NCBI RefSeq assembly: GCF_020524765.1
Contig: NZ_JAIVLR010000001.1
Coordinates: 496,001-560,000 of the forward strand
Direction: 5' to 3'
Origin: Qipengyuania gaetbuli
GTDB taxonomy: Bacteria > Pseudomonadota > Alphaproteobacteria > Sphingomonadales > Sphingomonadaceae
DNA: 64,000 bases
How positions within the stretch are numbered: the first letter of the stretch is position 1; every line of letters starts with the position of its first letter. A program made the position numbers and the translations under genes. Below the pieces are notes generated by a model. That model made no database searches. It saw only the letters and a list, made by a program, of their open reading frames with translations, and was not told the origin of the DNA. This document shows positions 20,644 through 30,522 of this stretch, piece by piece.

Positions 20644-20907
20644 AGAATTTTTTGCCAGAAGATCCTTCAACGCAACATTGTCCAGCATCGTGTCGACCAG
20701 CAGTCGCTTGAGCTTCGCGTTCTCGCTCTCAAGCTCCCTCAGCCGACGGGCCTCGGAAACCTCCAGGCCGCCATGCGTCGATTTCCAGTTGTAGATTGTC
20801 GCTTCGGATACACCTTGCCGCCGAGCAAAGTCAGCCGTCTTCGTCCCCGCCTCCGCCCCCTTCAGCACGCCAATGATCTGCTCTTCGGTGAACCTCAGTC
20901 GCTTCAT
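20515..20907 (-). CDS. IS3-family transposase OrfA of the decayed element
   Basis: Helix-turn-helix protein of about 90 meaningful residues beginning MKRLRFTEEQIIGVLKGAEA, followed by GVSEATIYNWK and a leucine-rich ELESENAKLKRLL segment. This is the usual DNA-binding and multimerisation half of IS3 transposases. The frame continues past the normal end because the -1 frameshift site (A6 run in CAAAAAATTC, near 20650) is not used in this frame. Without a working OrfB it cannot transpose. Confidence 0.8.
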   Translation of the reverse strand: MKRLRFTEEQIIGVLKGAEAGTKTADFARRQGVSEATIYNWKSTHGGLEVSEARRLRELESENAKLKRLLVDTMLDNVALKDLLAKNSDARRHAGSCRSSPALLRDERTAGVPCHRCRSQERALPFHLGR

Positions 20908-20964
20908 CGTCTGTCCTTCCTCCAAGCTAGACTCTAATAAAGCTTGGAGGAAAATCAGGGAGCA

Positions 20965-21365
20965 ACTTGACCCCCGTGCTCTTACCTCCCATGCTGCGGC
21001 ATTCCATTATGGCGCAAGGGATCAGTTTGCTTCTTGGCGGGGGCCAGTCGGCGTATGGAGCAGTATCTGGGAAAGCCATTCATCAGCTCCCTCACCGCCA
21101 CCGCGTCCCGATAGATTGTGCCAAATTGCATAGGCGATGCAAGCAAGCGGCCCAATAGGTGGAAGAACGTCGATAGCCTCCGTTTGGGGCGAACCACTAT
21201 GTTCATCTTGCTTTTAAGCGACTTGCCTGCAAGCAACACACATGGGGTCAAGCCCTGTTGAGGCGCAGGCAAAGCACGATCGATTGTACCACTGAGAGAC
21301 TAATTAGGTTCGGAACACTCAGCGTGACCTTTATCGCGTAGCCCTTGTAAACAGTGGAGCTTGCA
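20965..21365. other. 401-bp spacer right of the decayed IS
   Basis: No convincing gene. A leftward frame of 96 codons (20982-21272, containing NIVVRPKRRLSTFFHLLGRL) resembles nothing I recognise and has no ribosome-binding site; it may be remnant DNA. The right end must contain the promoter for the methyltransferase. A GGAG site lies six bases before its GTG start. Confidence 0.4.
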
Positions 21366-22052
21366 GTGAACGTTAAAGGTCCTGAATTCGACCAGATAAG
21401 CCGTTGCATCCCTAATGACCATGCTCGTCCAACTCAGGCTTTGGATCTTCTAGAGAAGGCAGGGTGCCTTGATCCAATTCGCTTCCTCGATTTAGGTTGC
21501 GGCGAAGGAGGTGCCGTAGACCAAGCACGTGCCTTCTTTCCCAATGTTGATTACACCGGTGTGGACATCGAAAGGTCTCCTGAGGTCGACGCGCGCAGCC
21601 GCAAAGATGCTAAATTCAAGACATACGATGGTATGAATCTGCCGTTCGAAACGGAAACCTTCGATATCATTTTTAGTAAGCAGGTTTTCGAGCACATTAG
21701 GTATCCTGATCGGGTGGCCGAAGAAGCACATCGCGTTCTAAAAACGGGCGGCAGCTTTATTGGATCGATGTCAAACCTTGAGCCTTACCACTCGTATTCG
21801 ATCTTCAATTTTACGCCATACGGGGTCTTCCGCCTGCTGGAAGACAATGGCTTTCACATCCAAGTAATGCGCCCAGGCCCCGAGGGATTGGCAGTGATTA
21901 CTCGTCAACTCACAATGCGCCGCTTGTCAATCGGGGCAGTCTACCCAGTGATTGAAATGGCAGCGCGATTGAAGGGGTGGGACGTGCAAATGCGGAATTA
22001 TTTGAAGCTGCGCTTTTCTGGACAAATTACTTTTCGAGCAAACAAGTTGTAA
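21366..22052 (+). CDS. Class I SAM-dependent methyltransferase
   Basis: 228 residues with a Rossmann methyltransferase core: FLDLGCGEGG (motif I), YTGVDIERSP (motif II acid), TFDIIFSKQVFEHI (motif IV) and VLKTGGSFIGSM (motif VI). The type resembles methyltransferases in polysaccharide or lipid modification clusters. The GTG start at this position has a GGAG site six bases upstream; another GTG 12 bases earlier is in frame. It is followed by the flippase-like gene, with 40 bases between stop and start. The acceptor is unknown. Confidence 0.82.
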   Translation: MNVKGPEFDQISRCIPNDHARPTQALDLLEKAGCLDPIRFLDLGCGEGGAVDQARAFFPNVDYTGVDIERSPEVDARSRKDAKFKTYDGMNLPFETETFDIIFSKQVFEHIRYPDRVAEEAHRVLKTGGSFIGSMSNLEPYHSYSIFNFTPYGVFRLLEDNGFHIQVMRPGPEGLAVITRQLTMRRLSIGAVYPVIEMAARLKGWDVQMRNYLKLRFSGQITFRANKL

Positions 22053-22092
22053 TCCGGTTTCAACCCGTCGCCGCATGAACGGAGAAAAACTC

Positions 22093-22908
22093 ATGAAGCG
22101 ATTGGCGCATATTACAGGAACTGCGATCTTCTTGGCCTGCCTTGGCTTCATCGGATATTACGTATTCACCAATTGGCCATCGCGGATCGACATTCGCATT
22201 AGCGTATTGTTAGCAGCCGCCTTAGTTTATTTTGCCGCTCATCTGACGAACGTTCTATCGTGGCTGGCAATCGTGCGAGCGCTCGGCTCGCGGCTTTCGC
22301 TCAAAGAGGGAGGCCGGATCGTTCTTATTTCCCAAGTCGGCAAGTACCTTCCAGGCAACGTCGCACATCATCTCGGTCGAGCGGCACTGGCCAAACGCAT
22401 GAACGTTCCTTTGAAAGTGTCCGCCATCTCAACCGGAATTGAATTGTCTTCTGCCATCTTAGCATCAGCATTTGTTGGTGCTGCAGCACTCGTGATTCTA
22501 CCTGAGATTCCAACCTCAGCGGTCGTCGCTTTCGTTTTGGTCCTTCTTGCAGGGATTGCTATCTATTTCTCGCCTTGGAAACCTGCTCTCTGGTCGCTGC
22601 CTTACCTTACTGTGAGTACAGCGCTCAATTGTTTGTCGTTCCAGCTCGTGGAAGGCAGCACTTGGGCTCTGCCTGCATTTGCTTTGGCATGGCTACTCGG
22701 TTTTCTAGTGCCCGGCGCACCCGGAGGCCTCGGGGTGCGAGAGGCTGCTTTGGTTGCAATGCTCGGACCCAATATGGCTCCAATCATTATTCACCGCCTT
22801 ATGACCGTTGTCGTGGACGCTTTGGTTGCGGCCGTGGCTTACCTGACCTTGAAAACGAAGAAGTCTGCCGGGGAGGTCTCGTCGGGGTCGGATACACTAA
22901 ATGGATAG
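22093..22908 (+). CDS. Lysylphosphatidylglycerol synthase-type (MprF flippase-like) membrane protein
   Basis: 271 residues with about seven transmembrane segments. Family marks are ISQVGKYLPGNVAHHLGR near residue 80 and the late VPGAPGGLGVREAALV motif typical of the MprF/UPF0104 flippase domain. It has no aminoacyl-transferase domain. Such proteins in glycan clusters are thought to move or shield lipid intermediates (inference). An ATG 18 bases earlier is in frame, but GGAG lies eight bases before the chosen one. The last 70 bp overlap the end of the convergent methyltransferase gene. Confidence 0.82.
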   Translation: MKRLAHITGTAIFLACLGFIGYYVFTNWPSRIDIRISVLLAAALVYFAAHLTNVLSWLAIVRALGSRLSLKEGGRIVLISQVGKYLPGNVAHHLGRAALAKRMNVPLKVSAISTGIELSSAILASAFVGAAALVILPEIPTSAVVAFVLVLLAGIAIYFSPWKPALWSLPYLTVSTALNCLSFQLVEGSTWALPAFALAWLLGFLVPGAPGGLGVREAALVAMLGPNMAPIIIHRLMTVVVDALVAAVAYLTLKTKKSAGEVSSGSDTLNG

Positions 22909-23516
22909 GGGTTAGCGTCGTGTAACACGAGTTCGGCATCCGTGTTAGTGGCAACCCAATCGGTAAATTTTCTGTTCCGAACATGCGCTGACACTGATCG
23001 GTCATCAATGTTGCTTGAATAGATAATCACAAAGCTTTTTGCAGCGTCAAACAGTTGGCGCATGTGGGCCTCAAAAACTTTATCTTCGACCAAGTGATAT
23101 ATCACGTCGAGAGACATCGACAAATCCGCCTGTGATCCGTCGAAGTCCTGCAACAACATGAAGCGTTTGGACGTGTCGCCGGCAAACATTTTCGTCGTAT
23201 GATCGAGAACCGTCAAAGACACATCGACCCCGATGTACTCTGGGAATTTCAGGAGCTGCAGTTGGGCCCCATCTCCACACCCGAATTCGATGACGCTCTG
23301 AATATCATGGCGCTCGACGAAATCGTTGAGAAACTCGGCTTTGTAAGCTGCAAGCCTGCTGTAAGATCCCGGTCCAGAATTCTTACCTTTGCGGTATCGC
23401 GATTCCCAATATCGACCGGAGTCAAAATTTTTCCGCCTTTGCTCGACCGTCATTGCCATGATCGCCCTAGCCAAGCTTCTGACGACCGGCGTCTTCTTGA
23501 TGATTTCCTTGATCAT
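22839..23516 (-). CDS. Class I SAM-dependent methyltransferase
   Basis: 225 residues. The core shows SVIEFGCGDGAQLQLL (SAM loop), YIGVDVSLTVLD and a later SLDVIYHLVED segment, an arrangement seen in small methyltransferases of surface polysaccharide clusters. The tail LVLHDANPYPFSVSDPDE is specific. It converges with the flippase-like gene and overlaps it by 70 bp, both frames looking real. The start MIKEIIKKTP is chosen over one ten codons upstream; neither has a clear ribosome-binding site. Confidence 0.78.
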   Translation of the reverse strand: MIKEIIKKTPVVRSLARAIMAMTVEQRRKNFDSGRYWESRYRKGKNSGPGSYSRLAAYKAEFLNDFVERHDIQSVIEFGCGDGAQLQLLKFPEYIGVDVSLTVLDHTTKMFAGDTSKRFMLLQDFDGSQADLSMSLDVIYHLVEDKVFEAHMRQLFDAAKSFVIIYSSNIDDRSVSAHVRNRKFTDWVATNTDAELVLHDANPYPFSVSDPDETSPADFFVFKVR

Positions 23517-23578
23517 GGGCAGAACTTGGCAGAAACGCATTAACATTCAATCCGCAATGGCGCTTAGCCTGAGAGCAT

Positions 23579-24610
23579 TTAGCTACTCCGATACACTTGC
23601 AATACTTCTTCGGCGACACGGGACCAGCTGTAGCGCCGTTGCGCCTCTGCCATTGATGCCGCAATAAATTCGTGGCGTCTCTGATAATCCCACCCTGCAA
23701 TTTCGCCTAGTTTTGACTCCCACTCTGCCGGTTCTCCTGGTTCCAACAGGAACCCCGTCACACCATCATGAACAGCCTCAACAAGTCCACCCGTTCGCGC
23801 TGCTAAGACAACTGCGCCGACCGCTGCTGCTTCCGGAGCAACCAATCCGAACCCCTCGAAATCTCCGTCTATCTCTATATTCGGGACGACAACGCACAAG
23901 GCGCGCCGATATTCCGACAACAACTTTTCCTGAGAAAGTGAACCTAGGAATTCGACCCGAGGATGTTTTAACACCTCGCTTTCTTCTTCGTCCCAGATCG
24001 TTCCAGCGATCTTAACCGGGATTTCAGTGCGTACATTTTCGACAAACCACCTGCACCCCTTTCTTGGGATTAGGCGACCAGCGTAAAGAATGTGTCCGTC
24101 ACAGGAAGTCGGCGGATTGGCTGCCCGCAAGTTCGTTGCCAACGGGATGATCCTTTGCGTACACCATCCTGTCTCTGCGGCCGCATCCTTTGTAGCGGTC
24201 GAATTGGATATAAGCTTTGCACTTCGAAGCAATGTTGCTCCTGCCTTTAGGTAGGCTCGGTACAGCTTCCCCTTTAAGTGCTTTCGCTGGGCGTACCCCG
24301 CATCCGTGCCGTGAACCGAAATAACGATATTTGGCCGGGGTGATCGCAGCAACGTGACCAACGCCAAGGGCCACGAAGCCAGATCTCCGATGTGCAGAGT
24401 CCGAGGCGGCTTAGACCGAAGGTAGCGAAAAATGAATCGCGCAGCGAAACCAATCAGTGATGTCGGAGAGGGTGGGGAACCGTCTTCCTTTCCTGGCAAG
24501 ACAACTTTGCGAAGCGCCGTGTGACTTTCGAGCTCATTTGTGAGTTCGACACAGTATGTTTCCATCCCACCGACAGCAGGTGGCCATTTGCGGGTTACGA
24601 ATAGATCCAT
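23579..24610 (-). CDS. Family 4 glycosyltransferase
   Basis: A 343-residue GT-B retaining glycosyltransferase. The N-terminal RKWPPAVGGMETYCVEL is the acceptor-side glycine loop. The C-terminal half has HILYAGRLIPRKG and the EX7E-type FEGFGLVAPEAAA motif that binds the NDP-sugar. It probably adds one sugar in a lipopolysaccharide or exopolysaccharide chain. It ends 62 bases before the leftward methyltransferase start, so the two may form one operon. AT-rich, like its neighbours. Confidence 0.87.
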   Translation of the reverse strand: MDLFVTRKWPPAVGGMETYCVELTNELESHTALRKVVLPGKEDGSPPSPTSLIGFAARFIFRYLRSKPPRTLHIGDLASWPLALVTLLRSPRPNIVISVHGTDAGYAQRKHLKGKLYRAYLKAGATLLRSAKLISNSTATKDAAAETGWCTQRIIPLATNLRAANPPTSCDGHILYAGRLIPRKGCRWFVENVRTEIPVKIAGTIWDEEESEVLKHPRVEFLGSLSQEKLLSEYRRALCVVVPNIEIDGDFEGFGLVAPEAAAVGAVVLAARTGGLVEAVHDGVTGFLLEPGEPAEWESKLGEIAGWDYQRRHEFIAASMAEAQRRYSWSRVAEEVLQVYRSS

Positions 24611-24821
24611 CCTAAGACAAATAGCGGAAACAGAGGCAGCGTAAAAGCGTCTGCTACCCAGCACTTGGCGAAGGCGTTGACTATGCGATTAACTCGGAAG
24701 TATGTCTCGCCGTGTAGGCTTCTCGGAGTTCGCTTGTCTTACCGTCAACAAGCTGCGCTAGTTAACCATTTAGAGGAGCACCGATTGATCGCCGCTGACG
24801 TGCTCCCCTGATTGTTACCAT

Positions 24822-25712
24822 TCAGAGGTAGAGTCTCGCTCCTTCATGATTGATGTTTGATGGGATGGCAACGTGTCTGGGGGCATGCCCCCAGACACGT
24901 TCGCCGGCGATCTCGGCGTGGGTCTTCCCGCCCAGCTTCGAGTGTGGCCTGACTGTATTGTAGTCGTCTCGCCAGGCGGCCAGCACGAACCGCGCGTGGG
25001 CCAGCGAGGTGAACAGCGTCTCGTTGAGGCATTCGTCCCGCAGGCGGCCGTTGAAGCTCTCTACGAAGCCGTTCTGCATCGGCTTTCCCGGCGCGGTGTA
25101 ATGCCACTCGACCCGCCGCTCCTGCGACCAGCACAGGATGGCCGACGAGGTCAGTTCGGTGCCATTGTCGCTGACCACCGTGTGTGGCTTGCCACGGACC
25201 CCGATCAGGCTGGTCAGTTCCCGGGCCACCCGAACACCGGAGAGCGACGTATCAGCCGCCAGCGCCAGGCACTCCCGCGAGAAGTCGTCAACCACGCACA
25301 GGATGCGGAAGCGCCGACGGCAGATCAGGCTGTCGGAGACGAAGTCGAGCGACCACCGCTGGTTCGGACCATCCGGCAGCTCCATTGGCCTGCGCGTGCC
25401 CAGTGCCCGCTTCCGTCCACTACGGCGACGCACGCGCCATCCCTCCTCGCGATAGATGCGTAGCAGCTTCTTGTGGTTGGGTGCGATGCCCTCCCGCGCC
25501 AGCAGGTAGCCCAGGCGGCGATATCCGAACTGGTGACGTTCCGCCGCCAACTCGCGCAGCCTTTGCCGCAGCGCCCCGTTATCCGGCCTCGTCGGCTCGT
25601 AACGGATCACCCTGCGGCTCACACCGACCAGACTGTACGCCCGACGCTCGCTCAGCCCGTGCTGCTCACGGGCGTGAGTGACGGCTTCCCGCTTCGCGCC
25701 GGGCGTTACCAT
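24822..25712 (-). CDS. IS3-family transposase OrfB (DDE integrase core)
   Basis: 296 residues of the catalytic half. The DDE triad is intact: D in [10 protein letters not shown] in VVSDNGTEL, and E in NGFVESFNG, with exactly 35 residues between the last two. The terminal [19 protein letters not shown] matches the family. Its ATG falls on the slippery run, so it is normally made as an OrfAB fusion by -1 frameshifting (family knowledge). The element may still be active. Confidence 0.92.
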   Translation of the reverse strand: MVTPGAKREAVTHAREQHGLSERRAYSLVGVSRRVIRYEPTRPDNGALRQRLRELAAERHQFGYRRLGYLLAREGIAPNHKKLLRIYREEGWRVRRRSGRKRALGTRRPMELPDGPNQRWSLDFVSDSLICRRRFRILCVVDDFSRECLALAADTSLSGVRVARELTSLIGVRGKPHTVVSDNGTELTSSAILCWSQERRVEWHYTAPGKPMQNGFVESFNGRLRDECLNETLFTSLAHARFVLAAWRDDYNTVRPHSKLGGKTHAEIAGERVWGHAPRHVAIPSNINHEGARLYL

Positions 25713-25971
25713 TTTTTGATGCCAGATCCTTCAGCACAACATTGTCGAGCATTGCCTCGGCCAACAGCTTCTTCAGCCGGCTGTTCTCCTGCTCGAGCGT
25801 GCGTAGTCGCCGGGCATCGGACACTTCCAGCCCGCCGAACTTCGACTTCCACTTGTAGAACGTGGCGGAACTGATGCCGTGACGGCGGCACACATCCGCC
25901 GTCAGCATGCCAGCCTCCTGCTCCTTCAATACCGCGATGATCTGCTCTTCGCTGAACCTGCTTCGCTTCAT
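25666..25971 (-). CDS. IS3-family transposase OrfA
   Basis: 101 residues starting [20 protein letters not shown], with a helix-turn-helix ([16 protein letters not shown]) and a leucine-zipper-like [17 protein letters not shown]. It overlaps orfB by 47 bases around the A6 frameshift site. It is clearly related to, but not identical with, the OrfA of the decayed element. Confidence 0.92.
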   Translation of the reverse strand: MKRSRFSEEQIIAVLKEQEAGMLTADVCRRHGISSATFYKWKSKFGGLEVSDARRLRTLEQENSRLKKLLAEAMLDNVVLKDLASKNGNARREAGSRHSRP

Positions 25972-26261
25972 CGTCTGTCCTTCCTCCAGGCTAGACTCTA
26001 ACAAAGCTTGGAGGGGAATCAGGGGGTAACATCAGTTGGCGTCGGGAATTCATTGCCAGATTTTTGGTGGCACTGGATCGCCATTTCTTCGCTGAGAAGT
26101 CGTCGCGGATCAGACAATGGCGCTCTATGGCAAGCCCCCCCCTTCAGCCTTAGGAAAAAATCAAGGTTTCCAAATTATTCACCAAGCATGCAAAGGCGTG
26201 ATTTGCCACTTTTCCGGCAGGTTGCGCACGTCACTTCGACTATGAGCTGCGGGGGTTTGGC

Positions 26262-27785
<1,524 letters not shown>

Positions 27786-27795
27786 AGCAGCGAGC

Positions 27796-28029
27796 CTATC
27801 CCCGGATCACTCCGGGGATGGATACCACCAGCAGCGCCCCGCCCAGCACGGCGAAGGTCAGGAATAAGCCCGTCCATGGCATCCAGCCGACACGGTCGAT
27901 GCTGGTGCGTTTCATCCGCCTGCGCTCCATCGCCAGCGCGGCAAGCGCAACGATCAGCGATGCGGCGCCCCATAGCGCGACGATTTCGGCTTCGCTTGCG
28001 AAGGTCAGGAAAGCTTTCATGGCGCGCAT
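27796..28029 (-). CDS. Small two-helix membrane protein, function unknown
   Basis: 77 residues with two hydrophobic helices (IVALWGAASLIVALAALAM and WTGLFLTFAVLGGALLVVSI) separated by a basic loop RRRMKRTS. The start could be this ATG or the one three codons later. No clear ribosome-binding site is visible. Its 3' end overlaps a hairpin downstream of cpaF. I do not recognise the family. Confidence 0.55.
   Translation of the reverse strand: MRAMKAFLTFASEAEIVALWGAASLIVALAALAMERRRMKRTSIDRVGWMPWTGLFLTFAVLGGALLVVSIPGVIRG
27798..27819. terminator. Perfect hairpin between convergent cpaF and the small membrane gene
   Basis: ATCCCCGGA and TCCGGGGAT form a nine-base stem with a TCAC loop, starting 13 bases after the cpaF stop and overlapping the last codons of the opposing gene. 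No T tract follows on either strand, so it may stall or protect transcripts rather than terminate by itself. Confidence 0.45.
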
Positions 28030-28136
28030 ATGGGCGCGGTTTACCGCCTAGCCAAGGCGCTTGGTGGGAACCCGCTTGTCGAGTAGGGGTTTTCTTACCA
28101 TTGCGCGGCCAACATGCCCTCGGGAAGGATGACACT

Positions 28137-28265
28137 ATGATCAAGAAACTGCTTCTGGCTTTCGGCATCACCGCGATGTCGCTCACGGCATCGGCCTGCA
28201 ACACTGTGCGCGGCGTCGGTGCGGACCTTGAATCGGCTGCCAACGCCGTCGACGAAGAAACCTGA
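28137..28265 (+). CDS. Entericidin A/B-family small lipoprotein
   Basis: 42 residues: a short signal (MIKKLLLAFGITAMSLTASA), a lipobox ending at Cys21, then NTVRGVGADLESAANAV, the classic entericidin pattern. GGAAGGA lies eight bases before the ATG, and a strong terminator follows the stop. In enterics EcnA/B form a stationary-phase pair; here only one copy is present, as is usual in alphaproteobacteria, where it is probably a minor envelope lipoprotein. Confidence 0.9.
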   Translation: MIKKLLLAFGITAMSLTASACNTVRGVGADLESAANAVDEET

Positions 28266-28290
28266 TTTCTCGCACAGAGAGAGCAAATGG

Positions 28291-28318
28291 AGGCCCGCCA
28301 AATGGCGGGCCTTTTTTT
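28291..28318 (+). terminator. Strong Rho-independent terminator after the entericidin gene
   Basis: AGGCCCGC pairs with GCGGGCCT around a CAAATG loop and is followed by a run of seven T. It is 25 bases after the lipoprotein stop, and its tail overlaps the stop codon of the opposing methyltransferase gene. Confidence 0.95.
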
Positions 28319-28937
28319 ATTGCTTGCGGTAGACAAGCGTAAGGTTGTTCGCCGGCATTTCATGGCGTGCGGTCCGTCCCAGACCGTTCAGCTGGGCCAG
28401 TTCATCAAGCGCCTCGACCTCTCGCAAGCCCCATGCGGCATTCCGCGCCTTGAGATCGGCATCGAAGGCGAGGTTCGACGGGGCGGTTCCGACACCTGTC
28501 TCGATGAATGGGCCATAAAGAATGAGCGGCTGTCCCTTCGAAAGAAGCTTTCCCGATCCCGCGAACAGTCCTTCGGTGGCCGCATAGGGGCTGATGTGGA
28601 TCATGTTCACGCAGACAACGGCATCGGCGTGCTGGACCGGCCATTCCGGCACAGTCGCATCGATGGCGATCGCCTGGCGGATGTTTCCCGCTCCGGCTTC
28701 CTGCGACCATGCATCGATCGAGGCGAGCGCATCGGTGTCGACATCGCTGGGCTGCCATTCGAGCGCAGGAAAGCGCCGCGCCATGAACACGGCGTGCTCG
28801 CCCGAGCCACTGGCGATTTCCAGCACCAGACCGGTTTGCGGCAATTCGCGCGCAAGCACATCGGCGAGCGGTGCCGAATTGCGCGCGGTGGCAGGCGCGT
28901 GGCGTTTCAGTTGACCTGCCGTTCGCGACCTTCCCAA
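28317..28937 (-). CDS. DUF938-family SAM-dependent methyltransferase
   Basis: 206 residues. The family hallmark RHAPATARNSAPLADVL is followed by VLEIASGSGEHAVFMA (SAM-binding loop) and WQPSDVDTDALASI. The later VCVNMIHISPY block is also typical. The substrate is unknown. The TTG start lies inside the 3' end of the acyl-CoA ligase gene (31-bp overlap), suggesting coupling; it is the last gene of the leftward dgt operon. Confidence 0.85.
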   Translation of the reverse strand: MGRSRTAGQLKRHAPATARNSAPLADVLARELPQTGLVLEIASGSGEHAVFMARRFPALEWQPSDVDTDALASIDAWSQEAGAGNIRQAIAIDATVPEWPVQHADAVVCVNMIHISPYAATEGLFAGSGKLLSKGQPLILYGPFIETGVGTAPSNLAFDADLKARNAAWGLREVEALDELAQLNGLGRTARHEMPANNLTLVYRKQ

Positions 28938-30466
28938 TAGGGCGCGCGCAAATCCTTGCGCAGGATCTTGCCGCTGGCATTGCGCGGCATCACCTCGATC
29001 ACATCGACGCTCTTGGGGACCTTGAACCCGGCCAGCCGCTCCCGCGTCCAGGCGATGATATCCTGCGGGTCGACTTCAGTGCCCGGTTTGGGGACCACGC
29101 AGGCTTTCACCGCCTCGCCCCAAGTGTCGTCAGGCACGCCGATCACCGCGACCTCGCCCACGCTCGGATGGCCGTAGATCGCGCTTTCGACCTGCGCCGG
29201 GTAGACGTTCTCGCCGCCGGAAATAATCATGTCCTTGATGCGGTCCTGGATGAAGACATAGCCGTCCTCGTCCATGTAGGCGGCATCGCCGGTGTGCATC
29301 CAGCCGTCCCTAAGCGAACCTGCGGTTGCATCGGGCAGGTTCCAGTAACCGGCCATGTTCGAAGGGCTTTTGCAGACCAGTTCGCCCACTTCGCCGCGCG
29401 GCAGTTCCTGCCCGTCCTCGCCGATGACCCTGAGTTCGACCCCGGCCACAGCCTTGCCAGCTGATTTCATCCGCTGGTTGCCCTCGAGCGCGTGATCCTC
29501 AGGGGGCAGCGCCGCGATGGTGCCGGTCGTCTCGGTCATGCCGTAGCATTGCAGGAAGCCCGCTTCGGGAATCGTCCTCACCGCCTCGCGCAGCAGGTCG
29601 AGCGGGATCGGTGCGGCGCCGTAGAGGACGTATTTGATCGCCGACATGTCGGTATCTTTCGCGCGCGGGTGCTGCACCACCATCTGCAGGGCGGCGGGCA
29701 CGATGAACAGGCGAGTGATGCCCTGCTCGAATGCATCGAGCACGCCGTCGGGCGTGAACTCGGCCTGCACGATCGAGCGGATGCCCGCCCCCATCGCCAT
29801 GATGCCGAGGCCCGTCCCGCCGATATGCGCGCAAGGCATGCATACGAGGATCGCCTCGTCCTCGTCGAAATGCGACCACGGCTGGCCTTCCTCCTGGCTC
29901 GGCACCCGCAGCGAGAAGAGATTGCGGTTTGTCAGCACCGCGCCCTTCGGATTTCCGGTCGTGCCGGACGTGTAAAGCTGGAGGACTGCGTCGTCCGGCC
30001 CGGCCGGTGCGAAATCGACTGCAGGCGCGCCTGCGATTTCGGCAAGGGCCGCTTCCTGTCCGATGACTTCGGGCGGATTGTCGAGCGAGGCGCAGGCCTT
30101 CTGTGCCAGCTCTTCGAAGCCCGTGCCGAGAAACAGTATCTTCGCGCCCGTATCGCTGATGATATAGGCGATCTCGGGTCCGGCGAGCCGCCAGCCGATC
30201 GGGACCATGACCACGCCGACGCGCGCTGCGGCATAGAACAATTCAAAATAGTGCTTGTCGTTCTTGCCGAGCCAGGCAACGCGATCTCCCCGCCCGACAC
30301 CGTGCTGCGCCAGCATCGCAACGATCTGGCGGGTACGCGTTTCAAGGTCGCGGAAACTTATCGTCTGCTCGCCCTGCTCCAGGACGATGTTGTCAGGACG
30401 CTCCTGCGCCCAGTGACGGATGAACTGGTCGAAGGTCAGCTTCGGTTGCTCTGCCGATTCCTGCAT
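28907..30466 (-). CDS. AMP-dependent acyl-CoA synthetase/ligase
   Basis: A 519-residue adenylate-forming enzyme that activates a carboxylic (probably fatty) acid to its CoA ester via an acyl-AMP. The P-loop-like LYTSGTTGNPKGAVLTNRN (A3 motif), YGMTETTGTIAALP (A5), MHTGDAAYMDEDGY (A7) and the catalytic-lysine end NASGKILRKDLR (A10) are all present. The chain-length preference cannot be read. It lies 56 bases downstream of the ABA4-like gene in the same operon. Confidence 0.9.
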   Translation of the reverse strand: MQESAEQPKLTFDQFIRHWAQERPDNIVLEQGEQTISFRDLETRTRQIVAMLAQHGVGRGDRVAWLGKNDKHYFELFYAAARVGVVMVPIGWRLAGPEIAYIISDTGAKILFLGTGFEELAQKACASLDNPPEVIGQEAALAEIAGAPAVDFAPAGPDDAVLQLYTSGTTGNPKGAVLTNRNLFSLRVPSQEEGQPWSHFDEDEAILVCMPCAHIGGTGLGIMAMGAGIRSIVQAEFTPDGVLDAFEQGITRLFIVPAALQMVVQHPRAKDTDMSAIKYVLYGAAPIPLDLLREAVRTIPEAGFLQCYGMTETTGTIAALPPEDHALEGNQRMKSAGKAVAGVELRVIGEDGQELPRGEVGELVCKSPSNMAGYWNLPDATAGSLRDGWMHTGDAAYMDEDGYVFIQDRIKDMIISGGENVYPAQVESAIYGHPSVGEVAVIGVPDDTWGEAVKACVVPKPGTEVDPQDIIAWTRERLAGFKVPKSVDVIEVMPRNASGKILRKDLRAPYWEGRERQVN

Positions 30467-30522
30467 TGGCCTCTCTCTCCTCTGCGCGCATCATGCCACG
30501 AGAGGAGACGAGAGCAAGCGCG

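Larger units (their letters stand above)
19983..20964 (-). mobile_element. Decayed IS3-family (IS407-like) element
   Basis: About 980 bp, shorter than the 1.2 kb usual for this group. The ends are imperfect inverted repeats: TGACCCCTAGCTTTCCTCC on the orfB side and TGCTCCCTGATTTTCCTCC on the orfA side. OrfA is intact but orfB is riddled with lesions. No clear target duplication remains. It lies in the same orientation as the intact related element 3.8 kb to the right. It is too diverged from that element to be a recent copy. Confidence 0.8.
16980..26031. other. AT-richer accessory island (glycan-type genes plus IS3 elements)
   Basis: From the GT2 gene to the right IS end, coding sequence uses noticeably more A/T at third positions than the flanking glmS and cpaF. 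The gene content is typical of surface-glycan synthesis, and two related IS3-family elements lie inside or at the edge. No integrase, tRNA target or flanking direct repeat was found, so the route of entry is unclear. Acquisition by transfer is an inference from composition and content. Confidence 0.65.
24801..26031 (-). mobile_element. Intact-looking IS3-family (IS407-like) insertion sequence
   Basis: About 1.23 kb, the normal size. The ends share CCCCTGATT cores: TGCTCCCCTGATTGTTACC on the orfB side and TGTTACCCCCTGATTCCCC on the orfA side. It encodes overlapping orfA and orfB with an A6 slippery site (CAAAAAATGG) between them. No unambiguous target duplication was found at the ends. It forms the right boundary of the AT-rich island, about 230 bp before cpaF. 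Confidence 0.85.

Noticed and set aside
20982-21272. A 96-codon leftward frame right of the decayed IS
   Set aside because: No ribosome-binding site, no recognisable family and odd composition; more likely remnant DNA.
19983-26031. The two IS elements as a functional composite transposon
   Set aside because: The left element has no working transposase and its ends differ from those of the right element, so mobilisation as a unit is unlikely.
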